Positions 25,900 to 36,669 of a stretch of DNA of 64,000 nucleotides are shown piece by piece (the stretch's first letter is position 1; every line of letters begins with the position of its first letter). Source of the DNA: Rhyacichthys aspro (taxonomy: Eukaryota > Chordata > Actinopteri > Gobiiformes > Rhyacichthyidae); the NCBI GenBank assembly GCA_036850595.1, contig CM072156.1:11914326-11978325 (forward strand), written 5' to 3'. The translations under genes and the position numbers were made by a program. The notes beneath the pieces were generated by a model that made no database searches, was not told the DNA's origin, and saw nothing but the letters and a program-made list of their open reading frames with translations.

Positions 25900-28690
25900 T
25901 AATACAGTTTTATATCAGAAAGCAACCTGATGACTCCAAAGCTATTTTCATTATCTTCCTCTTTAGTTTTTCAGCACTGTCAATGGTAAAAGGTTTCTGT
26001 TTTGTGTTTACATGTCCGTTTATTCTAAGATACTGGGCATCATAAAGCTACTGGCTCTGTTTGCACGTAGTGACCATTGTGCACACATCAGGCAGAGACT
26101 TTTTGTGCCATTGTGTTCCCTGACAGGCTGAATGAGAGGGAGTGTTTCACAGTACCAGGATGTGTTGGAGACACCTGCTGGGTCAGGCTGCAAAGGCCTG
26201 TACTGCACTGTCATTAAAACATGTATCACTGGGAGCTCTTTTGTCAGGGCAAGGGCTGGTGGTGGCAACATGTCTGAAGTGTCACATGTCAGTCTGTATT
26301 AGTTTGAAATTATTTTTGTAGATTCAAAAAAAAAGAAAAAAAGTACTGATTTGTACTCAATTCAACAAAAGCTTACTTAGGACACTTGATATTCTTCGTT
26401 TGGAAATTGTTACTGTTTTTAATCTGAGCTGAAGCAAATACTGTATATTATTACAAACTAGTGCATTTACATTGGACAGGCTTCATGCTGGTACAGTCCT
26501 AGCATTTGGTTCCAAAGATATTGAGTCTCTGTGCTTTCTGTTGAAGAAGAAAATGCAGAAAACCAGAGAATATAAACAACAGCTGTCAATATGGCACCCT
26601 GAAAATGTATCATTTAGATTCATATACATATTTTTTGTAATGTAACCACTGGTGTTTACAAATTTGTTCAGTTGTCTTTGTTTGGCATCACAGCTGGAAA
26701 AGGGTGCCGCAAAAGGTACAATTTTAACTGAAAAGAGGCGGGATTAACATGCCGAGTAGTACAATAGAGATATTAAATGAAGGCTAAAAAAATAAGCATG
26801 CCATGATCAATTAAAGTCAGTATTATTCGGATAGCCTCTAGCACAAGCAACATGTTGAATTGTTAAGAGTAAAGTCTGCTATTGAATACGCAGTAGTTTT
26901 AAATGTAATGATTCATCACAGACTTCTGAAAAGGCATTTCTTTTCTGCAGTTTTCACTTCTTCTGCACTGCATTACCAAGGTCTGCATGCATTTCCAAAC
27001 TAACCAGAGAATATAGAAGAGACAATTTAGGGTATCAGCTGCGGTACAAATACAGACATTGCTAGAAGCACATCGATTGACATGTGCTCAAATGTTCATC
27101 GACAAAAGGAGAAATACTGACAAAAAGAGTACGAGGGAGAGAGTAAGGTCCTGAGAGGGGAAGAAAAATCCATAATTGCTCTCATCGCCATATGATTTTC
27201 TGCAGGCAATTTTCAGGGAGCACACACTGACCTTTGCCTACTTAATTCCTGTGCAGTAAAGAAACAGAGAGATGATCACTGAGGCACATAATTACACCCT
27301 CATCGATAGATGGATCTATGGGATGGCCAATGAATGCAATCCAGGGATGAAAGGACAATGAACATAGCCGTTCCTCACACATACACATAATGAGTGGACT
27401 CTGACCTCCATACTTGCAGGAAAACATATGCCTACACATATTATCCTAACAGTGGCACAAATTCCTATCTGGATGCAAAGTCGATGTGAAATGCATGGTG
27501 GGTAATGATGATGTGAAGGTGTAAGGCTGGGAGCTGCATGAAGGAGCCCCATATGGCTCTCTCCGTCCGTGTCATTACCTTGTTACGCCTTTGACTTCCA
27601 CTCAGGGAGAGGAAAAGGTGGGGAAAGATGGAAAGAGAAAGAGAGAGTGAGGATCACCCAAGACCACTACAACTGAAATTGTCTGGGGTCAACAGTGCCA
27701 TAATTACTTTAAAATGTCAGCCGGCAATAAAATACAACAGTTCATCTGGCAGAAAGCAAATTAGCTTTGACCATGCCGTAATTACCCTTTCCTGCAGAAC
27801 CATTAGAAGAGATCAAATCTTCACATTCTCTGTTTGAGCAAAGGCCATCAGAGTACACTCCACCTGACAAGGATGCACATTTGCCATTTTGCAGGGGTAA
27901 TTAATTGTCCTTATAATAGAAATTTTATATTGGACATTGAAATGGAAGAAAAGTGTAATAACCTGCCAGTTTTATCTTAACCATTTGCTGACACCCCTCG
28001 CTTTTTATTCCTACACCATTTCTTCTTCTTTTTAATAGATCTTAGCAGCTGACTGATATGGGTGTGTAAAGAACCTCAGACAGATGGTTTCCATGAACAA
28101 TCCTTGAAAGGTGTTTAGTCAAAGGAGGTTATGATTAATGTGCTAGATTACTGTAATTTCTCTCACATAGTGACAAACAACGTTTACACCCATTAAACCC
28201 TATACTATGAACTTTAAGACTTAATTTAAAAAGCATGACTCCAATATACCTTTCTCCTCCCTGTAGATGTATTTAAATTTGGTCTGGTGGTTTGCTTTGG
28301 ATCAACAGATCAATGACTGATGACTGATAACTGCAGACAGTCCATGATACAGACCCTGGACATGAGGCCAAGGGTGTAAGGGTATGTATAAGGACAAAAG
28401 TGGGGACAGGACATATTAAGTTTAGAGTTACAGGGAACCAGTGATGTGTAAATCACAACAGCAAAATTATAAGTCAGAGAGACATGCAGACTAACCACCC
28501 ACAGTCAAAAGTGTGGTTTATATTAAGAAACACAACTACATGCCTGTAGAGTTCAATACTCTGGAAGCAGGAGGGTGAAACAGACAGGAAGAGAATCATA
28601 AGTTGTTCTAATATAATCAATAAATAACCATTACCTTTTATTATTTCATTTTCTTTAGTAAATATAAAAATATATATTTTATAATAATTA
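25900..28690. other. Non-coding stretch downstream of the small gene
   Basis: No exon recognised. At 27540-27900 there is an enhancer-like patch with two similar cores, GCCATAATTACTTT and GCCGTAATTACCC, about 70 bp apart, plus a CAATAAA box. Confidence 0.45.
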
Positions 28691-28694
28691 TTTA

Positions 28695-28772
28695 TTCATC
28701 ATAGTAAATGTTCAGTCGATCATAATGTTGATTTAAGGTAATATTACCAGCACTAGGTTTTATGACACAAGT
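28695..28772. repeat. Low-copy repeat family, copy 3
   Basis: This shares ATCAT-x-ATGTTGATTT and CAGCAC-x-AGGTTTTATG with 32057-32118, in the same order and at similar spacing. It is probably an old dispersed repeat of unnamed type. Confidence 0.55.
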
Positions 28773-31405
28773 TTGAATGCTCTGAGTGAGCTCCTTGAGT
28801 GTTACTGTAAACTAACTATGTCTAGCTGCTAAATCGCTCAAACCCATATCATCAATGTGAAGACCAAAGATTAAGTTGGGAACCTATTCCAGGTAGCTGC
28901 AGAAAAGACACTGTACAAACAGCTGCTGTGCTGCAACTGCTGCTTAATCTGAATCTCAGCTCAAGAGCATCGTAACCTTATCAAATTAGCTTTGAGCCCA
29001 GTCTGTCAGCCAGTAATACTGGGTTGGCAGCCACCACCGTGATTAGTCATATTGAATTATACATTCAGAGCATGTAAGACACCTTCCACATCAACACAAT
29101 ACAAAGACAGTCTCTCGCACAGAGACAGGCACAGACATAACTGCAGTCACAAAGACATACAGAAACTCAAACAGTGATGAAAACAGGCACACATATAAAC
29201 ACATACATGAACACACACCAAAAAAAGCTCACATGGTGGGGTTTTTGAACAGGGTGATGCGGATGTGCGTAAACAGGATTAGCGGAGACGGTTCCACTGT
29301 CACACAGCCCTCCAGATTGTAATTCTCATGCCTCTCTGACAGCTTGGCACAGCACTAAGTCACCTAACGTTTGCCTTGACATGAAATCCAGACCTGGGCA
29401 CAGATGAGGTTATCAGTGGGGGGAGATGAGTGGGAGGAAACGCATCTAGTCATGTTGGTACTAGTTGGTTTACTAGAAAGACATTGCACTGTATGAAAAA
29501 TATCTATCACTGATGCTTGAAGTGTACACTTAAGGGTCCCATGTAATTGTGAACCTGTCTTAAAGTAGTCGAAAGATTCCAATCCTCTTCATTAAATTTA
29601 TCTCTTGTGACATAAACTTTTATTATGCGCACCAGAAGTGTGTATGGGACTAGCAGGGCAGCTTAAATGACTGCAACCTGTAATTACTGTTCCAGCACTT
29701 GATTAGAATAATCTGATTGCAATTATTCAGTGACTTTAAAATACAAGCCTGAAGCTACAGAACAATAATTCAAGGGCAGTGATTGGGAACGTGTTTCTTT
29801 TTTGGCTGTAAAATGACGTTTTAATCGACAGAGTGAAAGTGGTTCCCTGCTAAGGAGCCAGCTCCCTCAATTAGAGCCCATTTATGCAGTGAGGGGGAAG
29901 ATGTTGTGCTGCAATGTGGAGTTAATCACCAGGCAGACACTTATGAAGTTCACACGGATCAGGGCTCTAACCCCTCTAATGGGTAAACAGGCAGAAATGC
30001 AGCACTCTTGCAAGGCCACCAAACATAAACACCCACATAATGACATTTGTACTGTTGCTGCATTGTGGTTTATTTTTCCTTATACTTTTGGTTCACACAA
30101 TATTTTAAAACTAAAATGTATTCTTGAATTGTTGAATTAAAATAAAAGTAATGTAGTCATAACAAAGACATGTCATTTAACTCCCACATTGTGTGGCGCA
30201 CATCTATGAACCAAGGCATTCGTTTTACAATTTTAATGTATCCCATCCCTCTAAGGAGAATGTGGGAGATTAAATAAAAATGTAATACAACATGAGGGAG
30301 AAGTATTGCCCAGCTGGCACCACTTCCATGGTCAAAGTGAAGGACAAACATAGTGACTATAATCTTTTTTTCTAAGCCTCTCATTTGTAGGACTTTATTT
30401 CCTAATTCTGATTTACCTGAGGTGAGGCGATTTTTGTCCGTGCCTCAGAGGCTGACTCACCCTGAGTGATTAACAGGCCTGATTAGTCTTTTAACACACA
30501 CACATTTGTATTTGTCCTTCAGCGGTCACACACTCTAAGGGTACAGTCTGTTCAGACATACATGTTCATATCCTGAATATGAATGGATGGTCTGTGAGCA
30601 CTTACACTTAAGGAGTCCTTATTGTAAAAACGAAATTGATGTCTATTGTATTTTTGAAAGCCTAATTGTTATCTTCCTCAGTTATTCTGTTTCATCATAG
30701 ACAGTACATTATTAACAGAACGACCAAGAGCGCATTAATCAGCATGACTCTGCCTTAACCTTGGTAAGTGGCACAATAAGAGACATGCCCTCTCTAATCA
30801 GCTTCATTGTGTTCTATCACCTTCGCTCTAACTATATCACAGACAGTTCAAAGACCGCACACTACATGTTATTGCTGAAACATCTTTAATCAGCAGCACT
30901 GGTCTTTGTTAGATCATGGAGGTCTACGTTGTAATGAAAACGCCAGCTAGCTCTGATAGCAGCCTAATTGGGAGATAATGAGCCAATAACATCAATGGCT
31001 AATGACACACTGAGTCTAAGTCACACCCCCCTCAGGCCACACAGAGGCTCATTCACCACTGATGGAGTGCATAGCTGGGAAGTCTGACAGAGTTAGGCCA
31101 TGCTCTGTACAAACAGGCTGTCTTGATGGCTTCATTAGGCTAATGAAAGGAGACGCTTTACAGTTAAAGATGGTTATAGTGGTGGCTGAAGGGGCATATA
31201 GACACACACCTGATCTCGAGTGCTCAGCACAGCTAGATAAAAAGAGGGTCTTTTCTATAATTATGTTGCCATTTCAACAAATTGGGCATAAAAACTCAGC
31301 TGAGCCCAAGAATTGTGGTGTGCAATCAGAACACACTGTTAGACCATCTTTTAATAAATATTAAGTTTTTTAAGTGGATACAGAAGTACCAATCTGCTTT
31401 GGGAC
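28773..31405. other. Non-coding stretch with candidate conserved patches
   Basis: No gene seen. Homeodomain-rich patches lie at 29650-29890 (TGTAATTACTG, TGCAATTATTC, TCAATTAGAG), 30440-30500 (GTGATTAACAG, TGATTAGTC) and 30715-31060 (GCATTAATCAGC, CTAATCAGC, CCTAATTGGG). Confidence 0.4.
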
Positions 31406-31410
31406 TGCAT

Positions 31411-31462
31411 TTTTTGCATTGACCACAAAGGCAAAACTACAAAATGACAGACATTCATTATT
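31411..31462. repeat. Low-copy repeat family, copy 1 (left part, split by the MITE)
   Basis: Over 53 bp this matches 32204-32256 at 46 positions (about 87 percent) in direct orientation. Its right part resumes after the MITE at 32019. Confidence 0.7.
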
Positions 31463-31465
31463 TAA

Positions 31466-32018
31466 AGAGGAAATGCAGAACTTTTAGCCTATGGAGGGTA
31501 CAGATCCCTCTATAGACTCTCTGTGTTGATGCACTGTTATATTTACGTCCGTCATTTGTTGAGACTATTGGTCGGCAAGTTAGGAAGAAACAGGAAACAG
31601 AAACAAGAAACATCATCTGAAACGGTAGGGGCATTCTAGCATATTTTGTACATAAAGTCTCTCACGTAATCTCTTGCGATAAGTGTCCGCCCCGGGACAA
31701 GAAAGCTACACTGGAGGTTTCTGTCCAGCTGCAGATACTGTGTCAGAGAGATAGGCACAATTCTACTAATGTCATTTCTAAGAACCATCAAAACGAATTT
31801 GACAATACATATTTCTGGGCTTGAGAATTTATATTTTTGGGCTAAAAGTTACAGAGTTCTGGCAGCACAGGTAGCATATATGCCCAGGAGTCTTGGTCAA
31901 GTCATTTGCCCAATGCCACTCTCCTTCACCCTGCCTCCTGTTTTGCCACTGTCAAACTATCAGTAAAGCCCAAACAGCCCCCCAGTTTTGTTTTGTTTTT
32001 TAATTACTGAGTTCCCCT
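31466..32018. mobile_element. TTAA-flanked miniature transposon (piggyBac-like MITE)
   Basis: A 553-bp non-coding element is flanked by TTAA at 31462-31465 and 32019-32022, the target duplication used by piggyBac-type elements. Its ends are short inverted repeats, AGAGGAA at the left and AGGGGAA on the opposite strand at the right, then a looser match. It holds no transposase ORF. The flanks read across the insertion match an uninterrupted relative near 32204-32275, which has TTTT in place of TTAA. That supports the exact boundaries. The superfamily assignment is inferred from the target site and termini. Confidence 0.65.
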
Positions 32019-32125
32019 TTAATCATCATAATAAGCTGGAATACACTGGAAAATGGTCAGCCAATCATGATGTTGATTTGGTTTTATATCACCCAGCACA
32101 AGGTTTTATGTCATCAAATGTGTAT
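32019..32125. repeat. Low-copy repeat family, copy 1 (right part)
   Basis: This continues copy 1 after the MITE. TCAG-x2-ATCAT-x-ATGTTGATTT at 32057-32079 and the block CAGCACAAGGTTTTATG at 32095-32111 match the 28712-28770 copy, with three mismatches in the first 23 bp. Confidence 0.6.
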
Positions 32126-32203
32126 ACCTTGGACAAATGGCTATAAGTCACTAGAACCCAGTCTGTAAATATAAAGCTCAAATGGTCATGTGTTGGATTT
32201 AAC

Positions 32204-32275
32204 TTTTTGCATTGACGACAAATGCAAAACTGCAGAAAGACAGACATTTGTTATTTTTTCATCAACAAAACATCA
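32204..32275. repeat. Low-copy repeat family, copy 2 (uninterrupted)
   Basis: This is a direct repeat of 31411-31462, displaced by 793 bp, and it continues into sequence matching the right flank of the MITE. It therefore represents an empty-site relative. Confidence 0.65.
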
Positions 32276-35200
32276 GGTTTTTTTTCCCCTTGTTAATTAT
32301 GCTGTTTTTCTTCTGACATCAAGCAGTAAATTGGCACCTATCTGTCAAACCCTCCTTTATACCACCACTGTGCAAGAATAGCTAGACTCTCAAGTTGTTA
32401 ACTCATTCATGACTCATCTTTTTTTGGTGTGATAATTACAGATACACGGCAATCAATCGGTTCCTAAACTTGAAGCTTGAATTAATTAAGCTTGTACCTG
32501 GAGTGAGGTCTTATTCTAACATCCAAAAAGAGCAAGTTTGTTTGTTTGTTTTTCAGAATATGAGTAGCAGATTATGATAGCTTAAGTGCTGCATGAGTGT
32601 GTGGGTGTGTGCAACAGAAAGTGGGTTGAACTTTTGTCAGGTTTTAACAATGAAGTCGTAACAGTAAACAAGCCTGATGATGCATAATCACATTATAGAG
32701 TCACCAAGCATAGAGAGACGACCGTGCTAAGCTACGCTTGCTCCATAACCTGCACATAATCCTAGAGAGTGAGAGGTTGAGGAAAAGAGAGGAGAGGCAT
32801 GGCTAAGACAGGCTTTGGGATTCAATTATTCTTTAGGCCATATAATCAGGTATCTAGTCAGGTGAAGTTTTTATTTTTATTTTTTACTTTCAGAGTGTGA
32901 GGACTGCAATAATTTCATATTACAAAATGTAACTTTTAAGGATTTGCCCCCACTGCAAAATATATATTATACATAAAATAATACATTTTTTATTATTTTA
33001 AAGCAAAGTGTTGCTTTAATATACAAATTCATTAATTTTTTTTTATTTTTATTTTTTTAGAATATGAATTAGGAATAAAACATATGTTTTATTCATCTCT
33101 GTACTTGAGGGAAACCTTTAAAAGCAAAGTTGACTAATTGTCCAACAACAATGCCATGACTCATGTTATCAAAAGTAGCGTAATCAACAAAGTCACCAAG
33201 GTGGAAAAAAATCAACAGTGCATTTCATTTAAAAGGAGATGCTAAATGGCTCAAAATGGCTTTGTCTTAGAGAAGATCATGTTGAACTAGCATTCATATC
33301 ATAAGCAGCACTCTCTTCACTATACTAATAAAACTTTGCCAAGCAAACTTTTTTCTACCAAGTCCTGTACAGCTAAGGAATATTCATCATTATCAGCCAC
33401 TGGATCAAAAATGAAGAGGGGGTGACAGATACAGCAAAAGTGAAGAGGAAGGTGGGTGGAGACTTGGGGACTGTAAGACTGAAGCTATAGACATTGAGCA
33501 ATGGTGGAGAGAGTTGGTTTTGGGTGCAGTAGTTGTATATGTGTAGATAACAGTGAGAGATGTCCTAGAGGTAGACCCCATAAGCGGGGGACCAGCTGGA
33601 CTCTGAGTACTGCCTGCTGATGCTGGATGCCCTCCTGATCCCTTACCTTTCCTCCAAATCCACCACTTCCCACACTAATGTGAAATCTTTTTTTATCTTC
33701 AACTTTTTAGTGCACACTAGCCCCTAATCACATCCCCACAATTCAAAAAGAAATAGCAAGAAACTACGGAGGTTCTAAAGCTGTGGCCAAGTAATGCTGC
33801 ACAAATGGAAATACAAAGAATAGGCTTTTGTCTTTGACAGTGGTGGACATTCAGATGTAAGTCATATGATTGTTTTATTGTAGCATTTTGCTGAATGTAC
33901 TTTGATGGGAAACTATGCTGTTGTGAACTAAGACAAGGGACAAATATTCTCCACTCGAATGGAAAACATGTAATCATTTTTTTTTGTTTTTCTCTTTTCT
34001 TTCTCTGTCTACATTTCATCTCCTGGTGCGTGCTAAACAGTTTTACCTAACAGGTTTAGCACACAGCGGGGGAATGCTGCACTTTGGTTGTACTCACGGA
34101 GCACTGTTGGGAGGTCAAGAACCGTCACTGGTCTCTATCCAGTGTTTAGCCTGCACAGAGACATGCAGCAGTGCACAGTATCTGCTAACCCCTGCAAACA
34201 CATCTAGCTAACACAGCTGACTTTGACCTCTTTGTGGCAGCAGCTCATGTGTTACAACACTCCTTTGGCCCCAATTTGCAATGCCTGACCAAATTGGCTC
34301 CAAGCTACTGCACTGTAGCCATACGGGCTGGAGGCAAAACGTACCCTCAGTCCTTGTTAAGGCCCATAATTTGATCTGACATCACTACAAAAGTGAAACA
34401 GACAGGATTTTGCTTAGCTGTGAGCTTGATAGGATTCATTTAAAAGACAGGGATTCACTATGGCTAAATGATGCTAATAGATACAACAGATGTGATCAAT
34501 GAAAATTCATAATCAGTGATGACAAATAAATGGCATGTTTACAAAAGAGCCTTGTCCACCCACAGTGAAGCTGGGTGTAATCAAATCAGAACTATTTAGT
34601 GAAGCATGCCTCACAGGACATGCACAGGACCATTCTTGATGTTGAGGTTTTATATGTATGGTTCACCTGGCAAAAGCCACACTTCATATGCAAAGCAACA
34701 TAAAACGATGAAATATATCTCCATTGTTGTGACTCATAATTTCTCAATACTTTAAAATTCAAACAATAATGAAAGGCTATACTGCCTGACTTACAGTATA
34801 TCTAAGTTTTAACTCACCGAATGTGTAATTTGACTTGGCAAAGGAGCAAGTATGTTAGTGAAGGTTGAAAGTAGTTCTGTCCATACAAAATGCCACTACA
34901 AGACATAGAAATGTGTACCTTGTGAACAATGGAAAACTGAGTTCATAAAAGAACATAATAGTATATACAGTGCCACAAAACCAGAAGAATGCAATGTTAT
35001 TAGAAGAGTGGAAAAATCCAATAAAACCACTCTAACTGGCCTGAGACCCAAAACCTATTATTCCACTTTTCAATGAAAATAAATCAGTGGTTATTACACA
35101 TAGTTGTCAAACAAAATGACTCTCTGAACCCATAAACCATATATTCAACATAAGCAATTAAACCTTGATACAAGTGATCCCATATTTGGCTTTGGGACTA

Positions 35201-36120
35201 GCAAACAAACGGTTGAAGCTAAATAATTTACATTTGCCATACAACGTCTGCCAATCCACTTAAATCATAATGCAATAGTTATTTATAAATCTATAGATAT
35301 TGCAGCATTTGTGGCTTGTGAGGTAATATTTCATCCCAGCTTTTTATTTTGTAACATATTAAACTACTTCATACAGCAAATTTTATTATAACTCTCAACA
35401 AGCTTATTGTGGCAACTATTTGTAAGGTTTGGCAAGAAAGCACAAGCAGGCTCAGGGGAGGACGCCATCTATGGTCTGATTAAGTTTTCAGAATCCCCAG
35501 CACCATCCTTTAAAACATTTCTTCCCATCTTGAACACAGAGGAGTTCCAGTTCTCCTCCTACAGAAGGATGTTGTGAGGAGCACAGAGGAGAGCATAAGG
35601 AATTATTCCAGGGTCTGTAGATTGATTCTGAGCTTTGATTTAGAGGAACGGTGTCTGGCAGAATGAGTGGGGTTAAGCCCTACAGGCCGAAAGCCTGAGT
35701 GGCCACGTTGGCTGGAATGCAAGAGGGAGAGAGTTTACTTTACAAGGTACATCAGTCTGCTGGGACATGCCATTTCCTCTTTCCCACTGTTGGCCTAATG
35801 GAGTTTCTATTTCATGGAGTTTATCTTTAATCAGAAATATTGTCGACAAGCAGTATAAACATCCACCTAATTGGGAGCAGAAATCATTACTTCCTGTAGT
35901 TATATTTACTATTACTGCAATGATACTTAGAGGGAAATTGGTAATAAAGAAATTTGTTGGAACCACTCACAACTTTTTGCAAATATGCCTGGAATGTAGA
36001 GGCTAATCCTTTATTTTAAGTAAGAAAAACACATATAGCTAAACTAAAAAGAAAGCTTCTCCTGAACTAAACACATGCTTAGCTTCCAACAGGGGAATAT
36101 AAAACAAGCCATGAAGGTAT
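32276..36120. other. Non-coding stretch, no gene seen
   Basis: AT-rich sequence with T-rich runs near 33030. No splice-bounded coding segment or named repeat recognised. Confidence 0.5.
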
Positions 36121-36124
36121 AGAG

Positions 36125-36180
36125 CAGGGATCATCAACTAAATTTGCTTGAGGGCAAGGTTGTTTCTTGACAGGTGCTGC
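36125..36180. mobile_element. Possible terminal fragment of a hAT-like element
   Basis: The stretch starting CAGGGATCATCAACTAAAT resembles the terminus of non-autonomous hAT elements common in fish genomes (recognised from memory). A clear opposite terminus was not found. A 17 of 18 bp direct repeat (TGTTTCTT-x-ACAGGTGCT) occurs at 36161 and again at 36651. Treat this as a relic at most. Confidence 0.3.
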
Positions 36181-36235
36181 TTGTATAAATAAATACAAGT
36201 TCTCACCTGTGGACCCATGGATACCCTCTTCATGT

Positions 36236-36370
36236 TGTAAGCCCAGCTCAAGTGAGCCTGGCTTCAGTAAGACTAGTTTAAGTGAGAAAGGCTCAAGTAA
36301 GCCTGGCTTTAGTAAACCTGACTCAAATAAGCTTGACTTTAGAAAGCCTGTCTTTATAAAACCGATCTTA
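36236..36370. repeat. 15-bp minisatellite, nine degenerate units
   Basis: There are nine consecutive 15-bp units with consensus AGTAAGCCTGGCTTT; units 2 to 8 are the clearest. Because the unit is a multiple of three, both strands stay open across it, giving pentapeptide-like patterns (SKPGF on plus, GLLKP-type on minus). No initiator ATG or splice context supports translation on the plus strand. Confidence 0.8.
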
Positions 36371-36480
36371 ATGCCCAATCCCATTTCTTCAACTTACCCC
36401 TCCTTGGCCCTCCAAAGGAAGGGGTAAAGGGTAGAACCGTTACACCACACTTGTAGATGCATGGCTGTTCAATAAGATCT

Positions 36481-36500
36481 ATAATAATAATAATAATAAA
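36481..36500. repeat. (ATA)n microsatellite
   Basis: Six ATA units. A similar shorter AAT run lies at 4831-4846. Confidence 0.9.
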
Positions 36501-36669
36501 AGGTCTAAGGTTTTTTTAAAGTACATCTGTAAGTAGACTTCATTATACAGCATTTAAAGTTTTTTGCAGTGTTCTGAGTATTTTGAGAAAAAGCTCAATT
36601 TTTCTTCTCTGAACCCTTTTAGCTTGTGTTTCACAGATGTAGGAAAAACTTGTTTCTTCACAGGTGCTA

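Noticed and set aside
36079..36384. Pentapeptide-repeat protein on the minus strand
   Set aside because: The pattern is a by-product of a 15-bp DNA minisatellite; it does not fit the A(D/N)Lxx pentapeptide-repeat rule and lacks gene context.
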